Shown: positions 8,981-16,986 of the stretch, one piece after another
Position numbering within the stretch: the stretch's first letter is position 1
Layout: each line of letters opens with the position of its first letter
Assembly: GCA_030447415.1 (NCBI GenBank)
Contig: JAUJOZ010000022.1
Location: forward strand, 48,087 to 91,785
Direction: 5' to 3'
From: Thermomicrobiales bacterium
GTDB lineage: Bacteria > Chloroflexota > Chloroflexia > Thermomicrobiales > UBA6265
Length of the DNA: 43,699 nt
Notes under the pieces: generated by a model
Database searches by the model: none
Seen by the model: only the letters and a program-made list of their open reading frames with translations
Told to the model about the DNA's origin: nothing
Translations under genes and position numbers: made by a program

Positions 8981-9973
8981 TTATGGCCGCGCGACCGACG
9001 ACGCCGGGGCCGCCAGCACCCGGTCGACGGCCGCAACCGCCTCGTCGGCATCGCGCCCGAGGAAGATTCCCTTGACCTGCTCTCGCAGCTCGGGGTGGAG
9101 CAGAAAGACCTGCCCACCGTAGCCGATGATCGCGCATGGCTCGCCCTCCCCCTCGCCGTCTACGGCGCAAGACCGCCCCAGCTCGCGCGTCGTTTCAACC
9201 AACTGCTCGGCGTTGCCGGCCGTCGAGGCGGACAGGAGCACCAGCGGCGGCCGGATCCGCCGGACCGCATCGACGAGGTCGCTCAGCGGCAGGTTGGCCC
9301 CGAGGTAGACGACCTGAAAGCCGCGGCGGGACAAAAACAGGCAGGTCAGCAGCAGTCCGACCTCGTGCAATTCCCCCTCCACGCAGGCCGCCACCACCGG
9401 TCCCCGTCCCACGTCCGGCTGCGAGAGGTTGAAGAGCGCCCCGAGCCGCCGCAGCACGAAGCCGCTGGCAAAGTGCTCGACACTGACGCTTACCTCGCCC
9501 CGCGCCCACCGCTGCCCGATCTCATAGAGCACCGGCTGCAGGACGTGCAGGCAGACCTCCTCTACCGGCAACAGCGCCATTGCCTCTTCCACCGCCCGAT
9601 CGGCGCGCACCGCGTCGAAGCGGACCAACGCCGCTACGACGTCGTCCCGCAGACCCGCCATCCGCGCCGACTCGCCCGGCCCGTTCGACGCGGACGGACC
9701 CCGGTCAGACGCTCGCTCCGGGACATCGTGCGAGCGGAACAGCGCTACCGCCTGGCTGATTGTCAGCCCGGCTCGTGTCTGGTCGCGCAGCCAGGCGATC
9801 GTCGCCAGGTCGCGCTCGGAGTAGAGACGCTGGTTGCCAGGGGTGCGGCGCGGCTGGGGCAGACCGTAGCGGCGCTCCCAGGCTCGGAACGTGTCGGCGG
9901 GCACCCCCGTCCGTTGGACGGCGGCGCGCGTGTTATATACTGGGTCTGCTCGAAGTCGGTCGAAGAGCGCCAC
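8981..9973 (-). CDS. MerR-family regulator with B12-binding domain (CarH/LitR-like)
   Basis: This 330-residue protein starts at a GTG behind GGAGG. Residues about 13-75 are a MerR winged helix (YNTRAAVQRTGVPADTFRAW, ERRYGLPQPRRTPGNQRLYS). Residues 105-185 are the helical B12-binding cap, with Trp156, nine residues, then Glu166-His167. That is the W-x9-EH signature of adenosylcobalamin photoreceptors. Residues 190-325 are the Rossmann cobalamin domain with E201-L-H203-E-V-G206 (E/DxHxxG, lower axial ligand His203). In the known family the dark tetramer represses carotenoid genes and light disassembles it. Here no carotenoid gene is adjacent; a divergent lipoprotein gene starts 31 bases away. 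Residue 157 is Ala, whereas Thermus CarH has a light-adduct His after the Trp. Confidence 0.88.
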   Translation of the reverse strand: MALFDRLRADPVYNTRAAVQRTGVPADTFRAWERRYGLPQPRRTPGNQRLYSERDLATIAWLRDQTRAGLTISQAVALFRSHDVPERASDRGPSASNGPGESARMAGLRDDVVAALVRFDAVRADRAVEEAMALLPVEEVCLHVLQPVLYEIGQRWARGEVSVSVEHFASGFVLRRLGALFNLSQPDVGRGPVVAACVEGELHEVGLLLTCLFLSRRGFQVVYLGANLPLSDLVDAVRRIRPPLVLLSASTAGNAEQLVETTRELGRSCAVDGEGEGEPCAIIGYGGQVFLLHPELREQVKGIFLGRDADEAVAAVDRVLAAPASSVARP

Positions 9974-10003
9974 GGTGCCGTTCCTCCAACGGCCACACTA
10001 TAG

Positions 10004-11467
10004 GTGGGTGCGCAACTTCAGTCGGTGATCTGCACAACGATTGCCCGCGTTTTGCGGGGCTGCTTCCGGCCGCGTGCCGGCGGTCATCCGACCCGCCGGC
10101 CGGGTGACAGGTGGTCGGCGCGGGTTCCTGCCCCGGCGGCCGCCTTCGTCGTCCTCTTGATCGCCGCCTGCGCCGACGGCGACACCGATCGCCGGTTTGC
10201 CACCGATCCCCAGCCTTCCGGCGAGCGGGCGACGGTCGCCCCGACCCCGTCCGCCGCCGCTCCCTCACCGACCCCTGCGCTGCCTCCGGCTTCCCCGGGC
10301 GCGCTACTCGTCGCTCGGGGCGCACCCAAGCGCTTTTACTTCCGATCCGGGGCCGAGCTTTGGACGATGACCGCCGCCGGCGACGACGCCCGCCGGTTGT
10401 TCACCCCCCGCGACGGCGGCGAGGTCCGCGCCTACGCGGCGTCCCCCGGCGGCGACGAGGTGGCCCTCCTCCTTGCGGCGCCGGCGGGCGGCGGGGAAAC
10501 CGCGTCCGTCCGCGTCCTTGCCCCGGACGGCGCCGAAGTGCACCGGGTCGACAAGGTGGAGTCGGCGTTGACTGGGGATGCCGCACGAGGCTCCGCACGT
10601 GCCCGCTCGCTCACCTGGTCGCCTCAGGGAGACCAGCTCCTTGTCACGTTCAACCCGGGCGGCCTGGTCGGCCTGCGATCGGACGGCGCACCGGTCCTCC
10701 TGGTCGACCCCGCAGGGGCGCCGGAGCCGGCGCACGCCGCATGGTCACCCGCAGGCGATGCGATCGCCTTCGTGTCTCCCGCCGCGCCGGGGGGCGGCTC
10801 CGCGGCGCGGACCGATCTCTACGTCGCCCCCGACGGGGAGCCACCCCTCGACCCGGTACCCATCCTTGCCGCGACGGGCGCGGACCGCGACGTGACGACC
10901 TTCGCCTGGCTGCCGGACGGACGCGGCATCCTGTTCGCGGGTGCGGAGGCGCCCGGGGCCGCGACTGGGGGCGACCTCTTCGTGGTCTCGCCGACCGGCC
11001 GAGATCTGCGGCTGGTCGCCAGCGCCGGCTTCGCTGCCCCGATTGCCGAAGTGGTCCACGTCGCCCCGTCGCCGGACGGGCGCAGCGTCGCCTACACGAT
11101 CTTCCTGCCGACCGGCGGCGCCGATGATGCCGGGGAGGGGACCCTGACCTTCCATAGCCTGTGGGTTCGCCCCCTTGCCGGGGGACCAGCCGTCCAACTC
11201 GCGGTGACCCCCGGCGATACCGTCTGCGACCTTTGGTGGACGGCCGGTGGATTGGTGGTGCGGGTCGTGCCGGATGCCCCGCCGGGTCTGACTCGCTACG
11301 AGGGCGGAGCGTTCGCGCTCCACATCATTGGCCGGGACACACAGCCGGTCGAGCTCCACGCCGCGGTTCCGGTCGCTACCCCGGTCGCCACGCCCGCTGC
11401 TTCCCCCGTTGCTTCACCGGCGGCTTCGCCCGAGGCGGCCTTGCCGGGCGGACGGCGCCGAGTCTAA
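10004..11467 (+). CDS. Putative lipoprotein with beta-propeller (WD40/TolB-like) repeats
   Basis: Up to 487 residues. The GTG at 10004 is used by default; in-frame GTG 10025 or TTG 10052 are possible and no clear binding site decides. A hydrophobic stretch ends in a lipobox-like LLIAAC, so the mature protein should be lipid-anchored. A Pro/Ala/Thr linker follows. Blades recur with S-P-x-G-D/R motifs (AASPGGDEVALLL, LTWSPQGDQLLV, AAWSPAGDAIAFV, APSPDGRSVAYTI), a PD40/TolB-type propeller. The tail is low-complexity (VATPVATPAASPVASPAA), common in secreted proteins of Thermomicrobia. The ligand is unknown. It is divergent from the B12-dependent regulator, whose promoter region it shares, so it may be a target. 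Confidence 0.75.
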   Translation: MGAQLQSVICTTIARVLRGCFRPRAGGHPTRRPGDRWSARVPAPAAAFVVLLIAACADGDTDRRFATDPQPSGERATVAPTPSAAAPSPTPALPPASPGALLVARGAPKRFYFRSGAELWTMTAAGDDARRLFTPRDGGEVRAYAASPGGDEVALLLAAPAGGGETASVRVLAPDGAEVHRVDKVESALTGDAARGSARARSLTWSPQGDQLLVTFNPGGLVGLRSDGAPVLLVDPAGAPEPAHAAWSPAGDAIAFVSPAAPGGGSAARTDLYVAPDGEPPLDPVPILAATGADRDVTTFAWLPDGRGILFAGAEAPGAATGGDLFVVSPTGRDLRLVASAGFAAPIAEVVHVAPSPDGRSVAYTIFLPTGGADDAGEGTLTFHSLWVRPLAGGPAVQLAVTPGDTVCDLWWTAGGLVVRVVPDAPPGLTRYEGGAFALHIIGRDTQPVELHAAVPVATPVATPAASPVASPAASPEAALPGGRRRV

Positions 11468-11479
11468 CCCCGCTCCTCG

Positions 11480-12147
11480 TCAAGACAGATCGCCTCGGCG
11501 TCGAAGCTACGCTTGGCGGCAGCCGCCGACCACGCGCTGTCCGCCCTTTGGAACGTGGCACTTCTCGGTCACCTGTGGCTCGGCGAACTGCTGACACTGA
11601 CGTGGACCGACATTGACCTGGATTGGGGGGATTGACCGTCCGGCCAACGGTGACCGGTGACGCGGGTGGGCGCGTGGCAGTGGGCGAACCGAAGAGCCTC
11701 CACGATTGGCGACAGGTGGAGCTTGGCGCCGACCTGGTCCTCATGCTGCAGGCACATCGGACAGCCTACCTTGAGGGGCGGTTGCGGCTCGGCCCCGCCT
11801 GGCAGGACCTCGACGTCGTGTTCGATCGCGGGGACGGTCGGCCGTGCGCGCCGCGCACCGTGCAGACCGCGTGTAAACGCCTCGCCGCCGCGGCCGGCGT
11901 GCCGGTCCTACGCTTCCACGACCTCCGTCCCACCGGGGCGACGCTCATGATCGCGGACGGCGTCCCGGCGAAGGTGATCTCCGCACGCCTGGGGCACGCG
12001 AGCATCTCCATCACGCTCGGCCTGTATGCCCACGTCCAGGAGGGGATGCAGCGCAACGCCGCAGCCCAGCTCGAGGGCCTCCTCGGAGGCGCCGCCGATC
12101 GCGCCAGGACGGGTCAAACCGGTGAGCCGGACGAAGCTGCGTCGTAG
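11480..12147 (+). pseudogene. Tyrosine recombinase (phage-type integrase) remnant
   Basis: Only the catalytic half is recognisable. Frame one (about 11504-11640) gives ADHALSALWNVALLGH then LWLGELLTLTWTDIDLD. After a one-base shift near 11625 the frame runs to 12147 with FHDLRPTGATLMIADG and ISARLGHASISITLGLYAHV. That keeps box II HxxR, a GH motif and the catalytic Tyr. The usual Arg of box I (G-x-R-x-GE) is replaced (GHLWLGELL), and the HDLRHT motif reads HDLRPT. The N-terminal SAM-like domain is missing. It is very unlikely to be active. It marks the left side of the accessory zone. Confidence 0.8.
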
Positions 12148-12453
12148 TGCGCTTCGGTGCGCGACGAGTACGGGCGCAACGGCCCGCATCCGCAGCTGCT
12201 GCGGTGGCGGGGTGGCCCCTATCAGCACCGGCCAAGCGCTGAACCGGCCGTACGGACCGCAACGAAGTCGGACGGTTCGCAACCCTGAGGGCGGTCGACT
12301 GTCGTGCTGCGGTTGACCGGCCAGGACTGGAACGCGACTACCGGTACTTGACGCTCATGGGGAGTGCTCGGTCCGGGACGCCGTGTGTGGCCGCGACGCC
12401 GGCCACCAAGCCCCGGGCGGTGCGCGGACTGACGGGGTGGACCGCGGCGGGCG
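12148..12453. other. Intergenic stretch holding dispersed repeat copy A
   Basis: No gene is supported. The stretch lies between the integrase remnant and the TIR gene stop codon and contains repeat copy A (12234-12327). Everything else looks like unremarkable GC-rich sequence. Confidence 0.4.
12234..12327 (+). repeat. Dispersed repeat, copy A
   Basis: About 94 bases resembling copy B at 13073-13160. The best blocks are GAAGTCGGACGGTTCGCAAC (one mismatch with B) and CTGTCGTGCTGCGGTTGACC (against CTGTCGTGGTGCTGCGGTGGACC). The first block, AACCGGCCGTACGGACCGCAAC, also matches copy C (16871-16912) at 19 of 22 bases. It lies downstream of the TIR gene. Confidence 0.65.
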
Positions 12454-12993
12454 TCAGGCGGGGCCCACCCCGTCGCGGCCCAGGAGCAGGGTCAACGGGG
12501 TCGGCAGGGAGACGCGGGCGGCCTTGGGTGCAGCGGACGGCTCGGCCCCCGCGGCGTCCACCCCCATGCCGTGCCGCCGAAGCGCTCCCACCACGTCGGG
12601 GAGCCATGCCGCCTCGGGCCGGTCGAGGAGCTCGACCCACTGGCTGCCCTCCAGCCAGTACTCCAGGTCCTCGGGGATCGCGACCGGCTCCAGCAGCAGG
12701 GGCAGGACGGGCCGCCCGTGCTTCCACGCCAGCGTGCCCTCCTGCCGCACGTTGCGGGAGGCGAAGGCGGCGCCCAAGCGGCAGAGGACGAGGGCGCCGC
12801 TGTCCTTGATGGCGCGCGCGATCACCGGGCCGTAGCTGGCGCCGCCGGGAATGCCGGCGCGGTCGATCCAGACGCGGACGCCCGCGCGCTCGAGGGCCGC
12901 GGCCACCGGCAGGACGCGCTCCCGGTCGGCGCTGGCGTAGCTGACGAAGACGTGGCGGGTGGGGTCGGCCGCGGGGGGTCCTGGTCTTGGCAC
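12454..12993 (-). CDS. TIR-domain protein
   Basis: 179 residues from a GTG at 12993. The frame is open to 13248, and no strong binding site fixes the start. Residues about 13-120 are a bacterial TIR domain: HVFVSYASADRERVLPVAAA (box 1), GVRVWIDRAGIPGGASYGP (box 2 region), AIKDSGALVLCRLGAAFAS and NVRQEGTLAW with a Glu at about 85, in the place of the catalytic Glu of NAD-cleaving TIRs. The end, after PLTLLLGRDGVGPA, looks short of similar proteins, and the other frame continues with plausible sequence, so a frameshift at the 3' end is possible. Bacterial TIRs act in NAD depletion or signalling defence. No clear partner gene is beside it; it sits between repeats A and B. Confidence 0.75.
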   Translation of the reverse strand: MPRPGPPAADPTRHVFVSYASADRERVLPVAAALERAGVRVWIDRAGIPGGASYGPVIARAIKDSGALVLCRLGAAFASRNVRQEGTLAWKHGRPVLPLLLEPVAIPEDLEYWLEGSQWVELLDRPEAAWLPDVVGALRRHGMGVDAAGAEPSAAPKAARVSLPTPLTLLLGRDGVGPA

Positions 12994-13328
12994 GGGATCG
13001 GCATGACTGCGCGTATCATGCTGACGGTCGCGGCAAGCCGTCAACGGTCCCGGGGCTGATGGCCAGAACGGGCGAAGCGCCCGTGCGACCAGAAAGAAGT
13101 CGGGCGGTTCGCAACACAGTGGAGCGCCTGTCGTGGTGCTGCGGTGGACCGACCGGGACCACGGGGCGGCGATCTTACATGGATGAGCGGGCCATCTCGG
13201 TCCCGGCCGTCGCCGAGCTAACCATAGGCCATTCCAGAGGTGTGGCAACCGCGGTGGTTCTCTGACACGAGCGAACGTCCGCCGCGCCGACGCGCCGGCG
13301 CGATCGCTCCCGCCCGCTAGTTCGAACC
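12994..13328. other. Intergenic stretch holding dispersed repeat copy B
   Basis: No gene is supported. The stretch contains repeat copy B, upstream of the TIR gene on the minus strand. The TIR reading frame stays open through it, but the translation has no conserved look. Confidence 0.4.
13073..13160 (+). repeat. Dispersed repeat, copy B
   Basis: This is a direct repeat of copy A on the other side of the TIR gene, in the same orientation. The core GAAGTCGGGCGGTTCGCAAC differs from A at one base. The leading CCGTGCG...CAG block is shared with copy C. Confidence 0.65.
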
Positions 13329-13664
13329 CTATGCTGGGGGTATCGCCTGCCTCACTGTCAGGACGGCCGGGGCACCGTCGCTGGCGCGCCAGACGCCGGC
13401 CGCGCTGGCGGTCACCAGCGCCCCCTCGCCGGCCGCCAGCGTCGCCCGGTCGCCGGGAACCCGGCCCCGCCTCCGCGCCAGTGGATCGCCCGAGTCGGTT
13501 GCCCTACCGATGACGACGGGAAGCGCGTGGCCCGCGGCCGCCCGATCGGGCGGCCGCGGGCCGGCTGGCAGGGCGACGCCGGGCGCCGAGGGCAGCCCAG
13601 CGGGAAAGCGGGCGACCTCGGGCGTGTCTGCACACCCGGTCGGCGCACGCGTCCGCCCCCGCAT
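13329..13664 (-). CDS. Hypothetical protein, possible cupin-like fragment
   Basis: 111 codons directly downstream (14 bases) of the secreted cupin gene on the same strand. The last 40 residues (ATLAAGEGALVTASAAGVWR, then APAVLTVRQAIPPA) resemble the closing strands of small cupins: a turn with GEG, then a hydrophobic strand ending in a VxRxA-like tail. The first half is Pro/Arg-rich and not convincing. It could be a decayed second cupin gene or chance. No signal peptide is visible. Confidence 0.3.
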   Translation of the reverse strand: MRGRTRAPTGCADTPEVARFPAGLPSAPGVALPAGPRPPDRAAAGHALPVVIGRATDSGDPLARRRGRVPGDRATLAAGEGALVTASAAGVWRASDGAPAVLTVRQAIPPA

Positions 13665-13678
13665 TCGCGCGGGACCTG

Positions 13679-14194
13679 CTACGGCGCCGGCGTGCCCATC
13701 TCGTGGAAGACGGTGAAGGGCTCGCCGGCGGCGGTCAGCGCCATGACGAGGACGACCGTCGGGTCCGAGGTGTCGTTGCGCGCCGAGTGCACGACGCCCT
13801 GCTCGAACAGCCAGTCCCCGGCCCGCAGGACCGTCTCCTGGCCGGGGCCGAGCTCCTCCGTCGGGCCGGGGGTGCCGGCGGTCGCGGCGCGCTGGACCCG
13901 GACGGTCCCCTCGATCACGGTGTAGGTCAGCTCCCCGGACTCGACGTGGAGCACGAGGGCGCCGGGGTGCATGTGCGGCGGCACGAAGCCGCCCGGCGCG
14001 AAGGTGTTCCGGCGCCCCGACAGCGCCTGGCCGGGGGCGGCGTCCGGCTGGCCGCTGCCGAGGACGTCGGTCTTGACGCCGACCGAGGCGGCCGCTGGGG
14101 TGGCGCCCTGGGCAACGGTGATAGGGCGGCCGAGCGTGAGCAGGCCGAGCAGCACGACGGCGACCAACGCGGCCACGATGGAGAAACGACGCAT
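13679..14194 (-). CDS. Secreted cupin-domain protein
   Basis: 171 residues from an ATG preceded by GGAGG. Residues 1-30 are a signal peptide (RRFSIVAALVAVVLLGLLTL, cleavage probably after AQG-A). The rest is a single cupin barrel: FAPGGFVPPHMHPGALVLHV carries the metal-site His residues (HMH), followed by SGELTYTVIEG. A second motif has LRAGDWLFEQGVVHSARN with a further His. It is probably a periplasmic or exported sensor-type or stress cupin; the ligand is unknown. It lies just downstream of the LuxR-type regulator gene on the same strand, with a 184-base gap. Confidence 0.8.
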   Translation of the reverse strand: MRRFSIVAALVAVVLLGLLTLGRPITVAQGATPAAASVGVKTDVLGSGQPDAAPGQALSGRRNTFAPGGFVPPHMHPGALVLHVESGELTYTVIEGTVRVQRAATAGTPGPTEELGPGQETVLRAGDWLFEQGVVHSARNDTSDPTVVLVMALTAAGEPFTVFHEMGTPAP

Positions 14195-14378
14195 GGTACT
14201 GCCTCCTTCACTGCGCCGGCGTCCAAATGCCCGGCGCGGTTCCATGCTGCGCCTCGGGGCGGCGGCGCGCATCTCCCGAACTGGGTATTCGGCGGGGCGG
14301 CGCGCGCGGTCGGCGCCTCCCCATTAACGGGTAGGGTGGGCGGAGGGGTCCCGTCTGAGGCGGCTGGACCGGCTCTGG

Positions 14379-16772
14379 TCAGGCGAGGCCATGGCGGATC
14401 GCCCAAGTGGCGGCGGCGGTGCGGGAATCGAGGCCGAGCTTGCCGAGGATGTTGCGGACGTGGGTGGTGGCGGTGCCGTGGCTGACGAAGAGCGCCTCGG
14501 CGATCTCCCGGTTGGAGCGGCCCTCGGCGAGCAGCCGGACGACCTCCAGCTCGCAGGGCGACAGGCCGCGCCGGGGCGGCGTCCGGTGGGGGTCCGGGCT
14601 CCGGCGCGGCGTCGGCAGCCTCGGCCAAGGCGGCCTCCGCCTCGGCGAGGGCGTCCTTCGGCGGCAGCGCCCGGCCCGCGGCCCAGGCGGCGGCTAAGGC
14701 CTCCTCGCTCAGCCCTCGTCGTGCGAGGGCCAGGTCGCGCTCGTGGTCGGCCCGGTTGGCCCGCGGCGCGGGCATGCCGGCCCGCTCGCGCAGCGCCTCG
14801 GCGGCGCCCAGCAGCCGCGCCGCCCGCTCGGCCAGCCCGGCGGCGCCCGCCACGGCCGCCGCGACCTCCACGGCCCCGGCCTGGTGCGCCGGGTCCTGCC
14901 GCTTGCGCGCGAGGGCGAGTGCCTCCAGGGCGAGCCGCGTCGCCCGCCGCAGGTCGCCCTGCCCGCGGGCCACCAGCGCGAGGTTGAGCAGGACCGCCAT
15001 CTCCGTGTGGTCCCACCCGGCCGCCCGGGCGGCGCCGAGGTGCTCCTCGTACAGGGCCGCGGCCCGAGCGTGGTCGCCCCGCAGCTCGGCGATGAGGCCG
15101 AGGTTGTTGAGGAACATCGCGCCGTCCATTGGGTCGCCGGCGGCGCGCGCGGACTTACGCGCCTCGTCGTGCAGCCGCTCCGCGCGGTCCAGGTCGCCCC
15201 CCTCGAGCGCCACGCAGCCGAGCACGACCAGCGCGTAGGCCGTCTCCTTGGCGTCCCCGAGCGCCCGGGCGGCCTCCAGCGCCCGCCCGCCCGCCGCGGC
15301 CGCCGCCGCAAGGTCCCCGAGCTGGGTGGCGACCCACGCCGACCGCCCCAGCGCCCTGGCCCGGCAGGCGGCGGGGGGGTCACCGGGCAGGGCGAGCGCC
15401 TGCTCCAGCCAGGCGCGCCCCTCGCGCAGGCGGCCGAGGTCGCCGAGGACCTCCCACGCCGCCGCGGCCAGGCGCAGGCAGCGCTCGGCGTCGCCCCGCG
15501 CCGCCAGCCAGGCGAACGCCGCCCGCAGGTTGCCGTGCTCGGCCTCCAGCCGGTCGGCCCGGGCCGGCTCCACCGCACCCCACGCCCACGGCGGCGGGGC
15601 CGCCCGCTCCGCCAGCTCGAGGAAGTGCGTCGCGTGGCGGTCCCGGACCGCCTCCTCCTCCCCGCTCGCCGCCAGCCGCTCCAGCCCGTACTCCCGCACC
15701 GTCTCCAGCATCGCGTACCGTGACCGCCCGCCCGGGCCCTCCCCCCGCGCCAGCAGGCTCTTGCCCACCAGCGCCCCGACGGCCGCCAGGACGCCGCCAT
15801 CCGAGGCGGCGTCCCCGGCCACCGCCTCGGCCGCGCCCAGGTCGAACCCGCCCACGAAGACCGCCAGCCGGCGGAAGAGGTCCCGCTCCGCGTCGCTCAG
15901 CAGGTCGTGGCTCCAAGCGATCGCCCCGCGCATGGTGCGCTGGCGGGCCGGGAGGTCGCGCGGCCCCTCCGTCAGCAGCGGCAACCTCGTCTGGAGGCGG
16001 TCGAGGAGCTCAACCGGGACGCCACGTGGCAGCGGGCGGCCGCCAGTTCGATGGCGAGCGGCAGCCCGTCCAGCCGGCCGCAGATCGCTGCGACGGCCGC
16101 CGCGTTGGCCGGCGTGAGCGCGAAGTCGGTCCGCGCGGCCTCGGCGCGGGCGGCGAACAGGCGCACGGCCTCGACCCGGGCTAGCGCGTCGGCGGGGGCC
16201 GGGCGCGCGGGGTCCGGCACCTCCATCGGCGGCACGACGACGTTGTACTCGCCCGACACGCGCAGCAGCACCCGGCTGGTGGCCAGCACCTTCGTCGCCG
16301 GGCACGCGACCAGCAGCCCGGTGACCGCGGGGGCGGCGTCGGCCACCTGCTCGACGTTGTCGAGGACGAGCAGGAGCTCACGCTCGCGCAGAAACGCGGC
16401 GAGGCGCTCGCCGAGGGGCAAGTCGCCGACCTCGCGCAGGCCGAGCCGGTGGGCGATCGTGGGTAGCACCAGGTCCGCGTCGGCGACCGGGGCGAGGTCG
16501 ACGAACGCCACGCCATTGGCGAAGTCGGCGGCGACCCGTTCGGCCGCGGCGATGGCGAGCCGCGTCTTGCCCACCCCGCCCGGCCCGGTCAGCGTGACCA
16601 GCCGCACCCCGCGGCGGCGCAGGAAGCCGCAGAGGGCGCCGAGCTCCCGGTCCCGCCCGACGAAGCCGGCCAGCGGGGCCGGCAGCGGCGCGCTCGGCCG
16701 TTCCCGGTCGGGGAACGGGAGGAGCGGCGCCGGCTGAGGCTGGCTCGGGTCGGCGGGCGTCCGGTCGGCCAC
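14379..16772 (-). pseudogene. LuxR-type regulator with NB-ARC-like ATPase and TPR repeats, frameshifted
   Basis: The gene reads through three frames. The proposed GTG at 16772 has AGGA upstream. Frame one has LAGFVGRDREL and the Walker A motif LTGPGGVGKTRLA, then LLLVLDNVEQVADAAPAV and ICGRLDGLPLAIELAAAR. Near 16020 the frame shifts to VPVELLDRLQTRLPLLTEG, followed by the winged-helix and helical TPR region (about 15950-14640). Near 14600-14640 it shifts again to the C-terminal LuxR HTH (LSPCELEVVRLLAEGRSN, then a recognition helix VSHGTATTHVRNILGKLGL), ending at TGA 14379-14381. Repaired, it would be about 795 residues, typical of this ATPase-TPR-LuxR class. As sequenced the DNA-binding domain is cut off. 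Read errors in C/G runs are the alternative. Confidence 0.8.
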
Positions 16773-16870
16773 GGGCGGAGTCCTGCCAGAAGTGCGGCGC
16801 GCGTTCGCCCCATCTTCGGGCGGGCGCGGTGCGCCGTCAACGGGCGCCCGCCGATGAAACCTGGACGCCC

Positions 16871-16912
16871 AACCAGCCGTGCGGACAGCAACTCGGGCGG
16901 GCGGTTCCCGCA
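16871..16912 (+). repeat. Dispersed repeat, copy C (short)
   Basis: AACCAGCCGTGCGGACAGCAAC matches copy A at 19 of 22 bases. It is followed by TCGGGCGGGCGGTTC, as in copies A and B (GTCGG-CGGTTC). Similarity fades after that. It lies about 100 bases upstream of the LuxR-type regulator start, as copy B lies upstream of the TIR gene. Confidence 0.5.
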
Positions 16913-16986
16913 GGAACGCTGTGACCAGATCGTGACCGTGACGGGGGACCGAGGAAGAGAAACCACGCCATCGTGCGAATTTCCGC

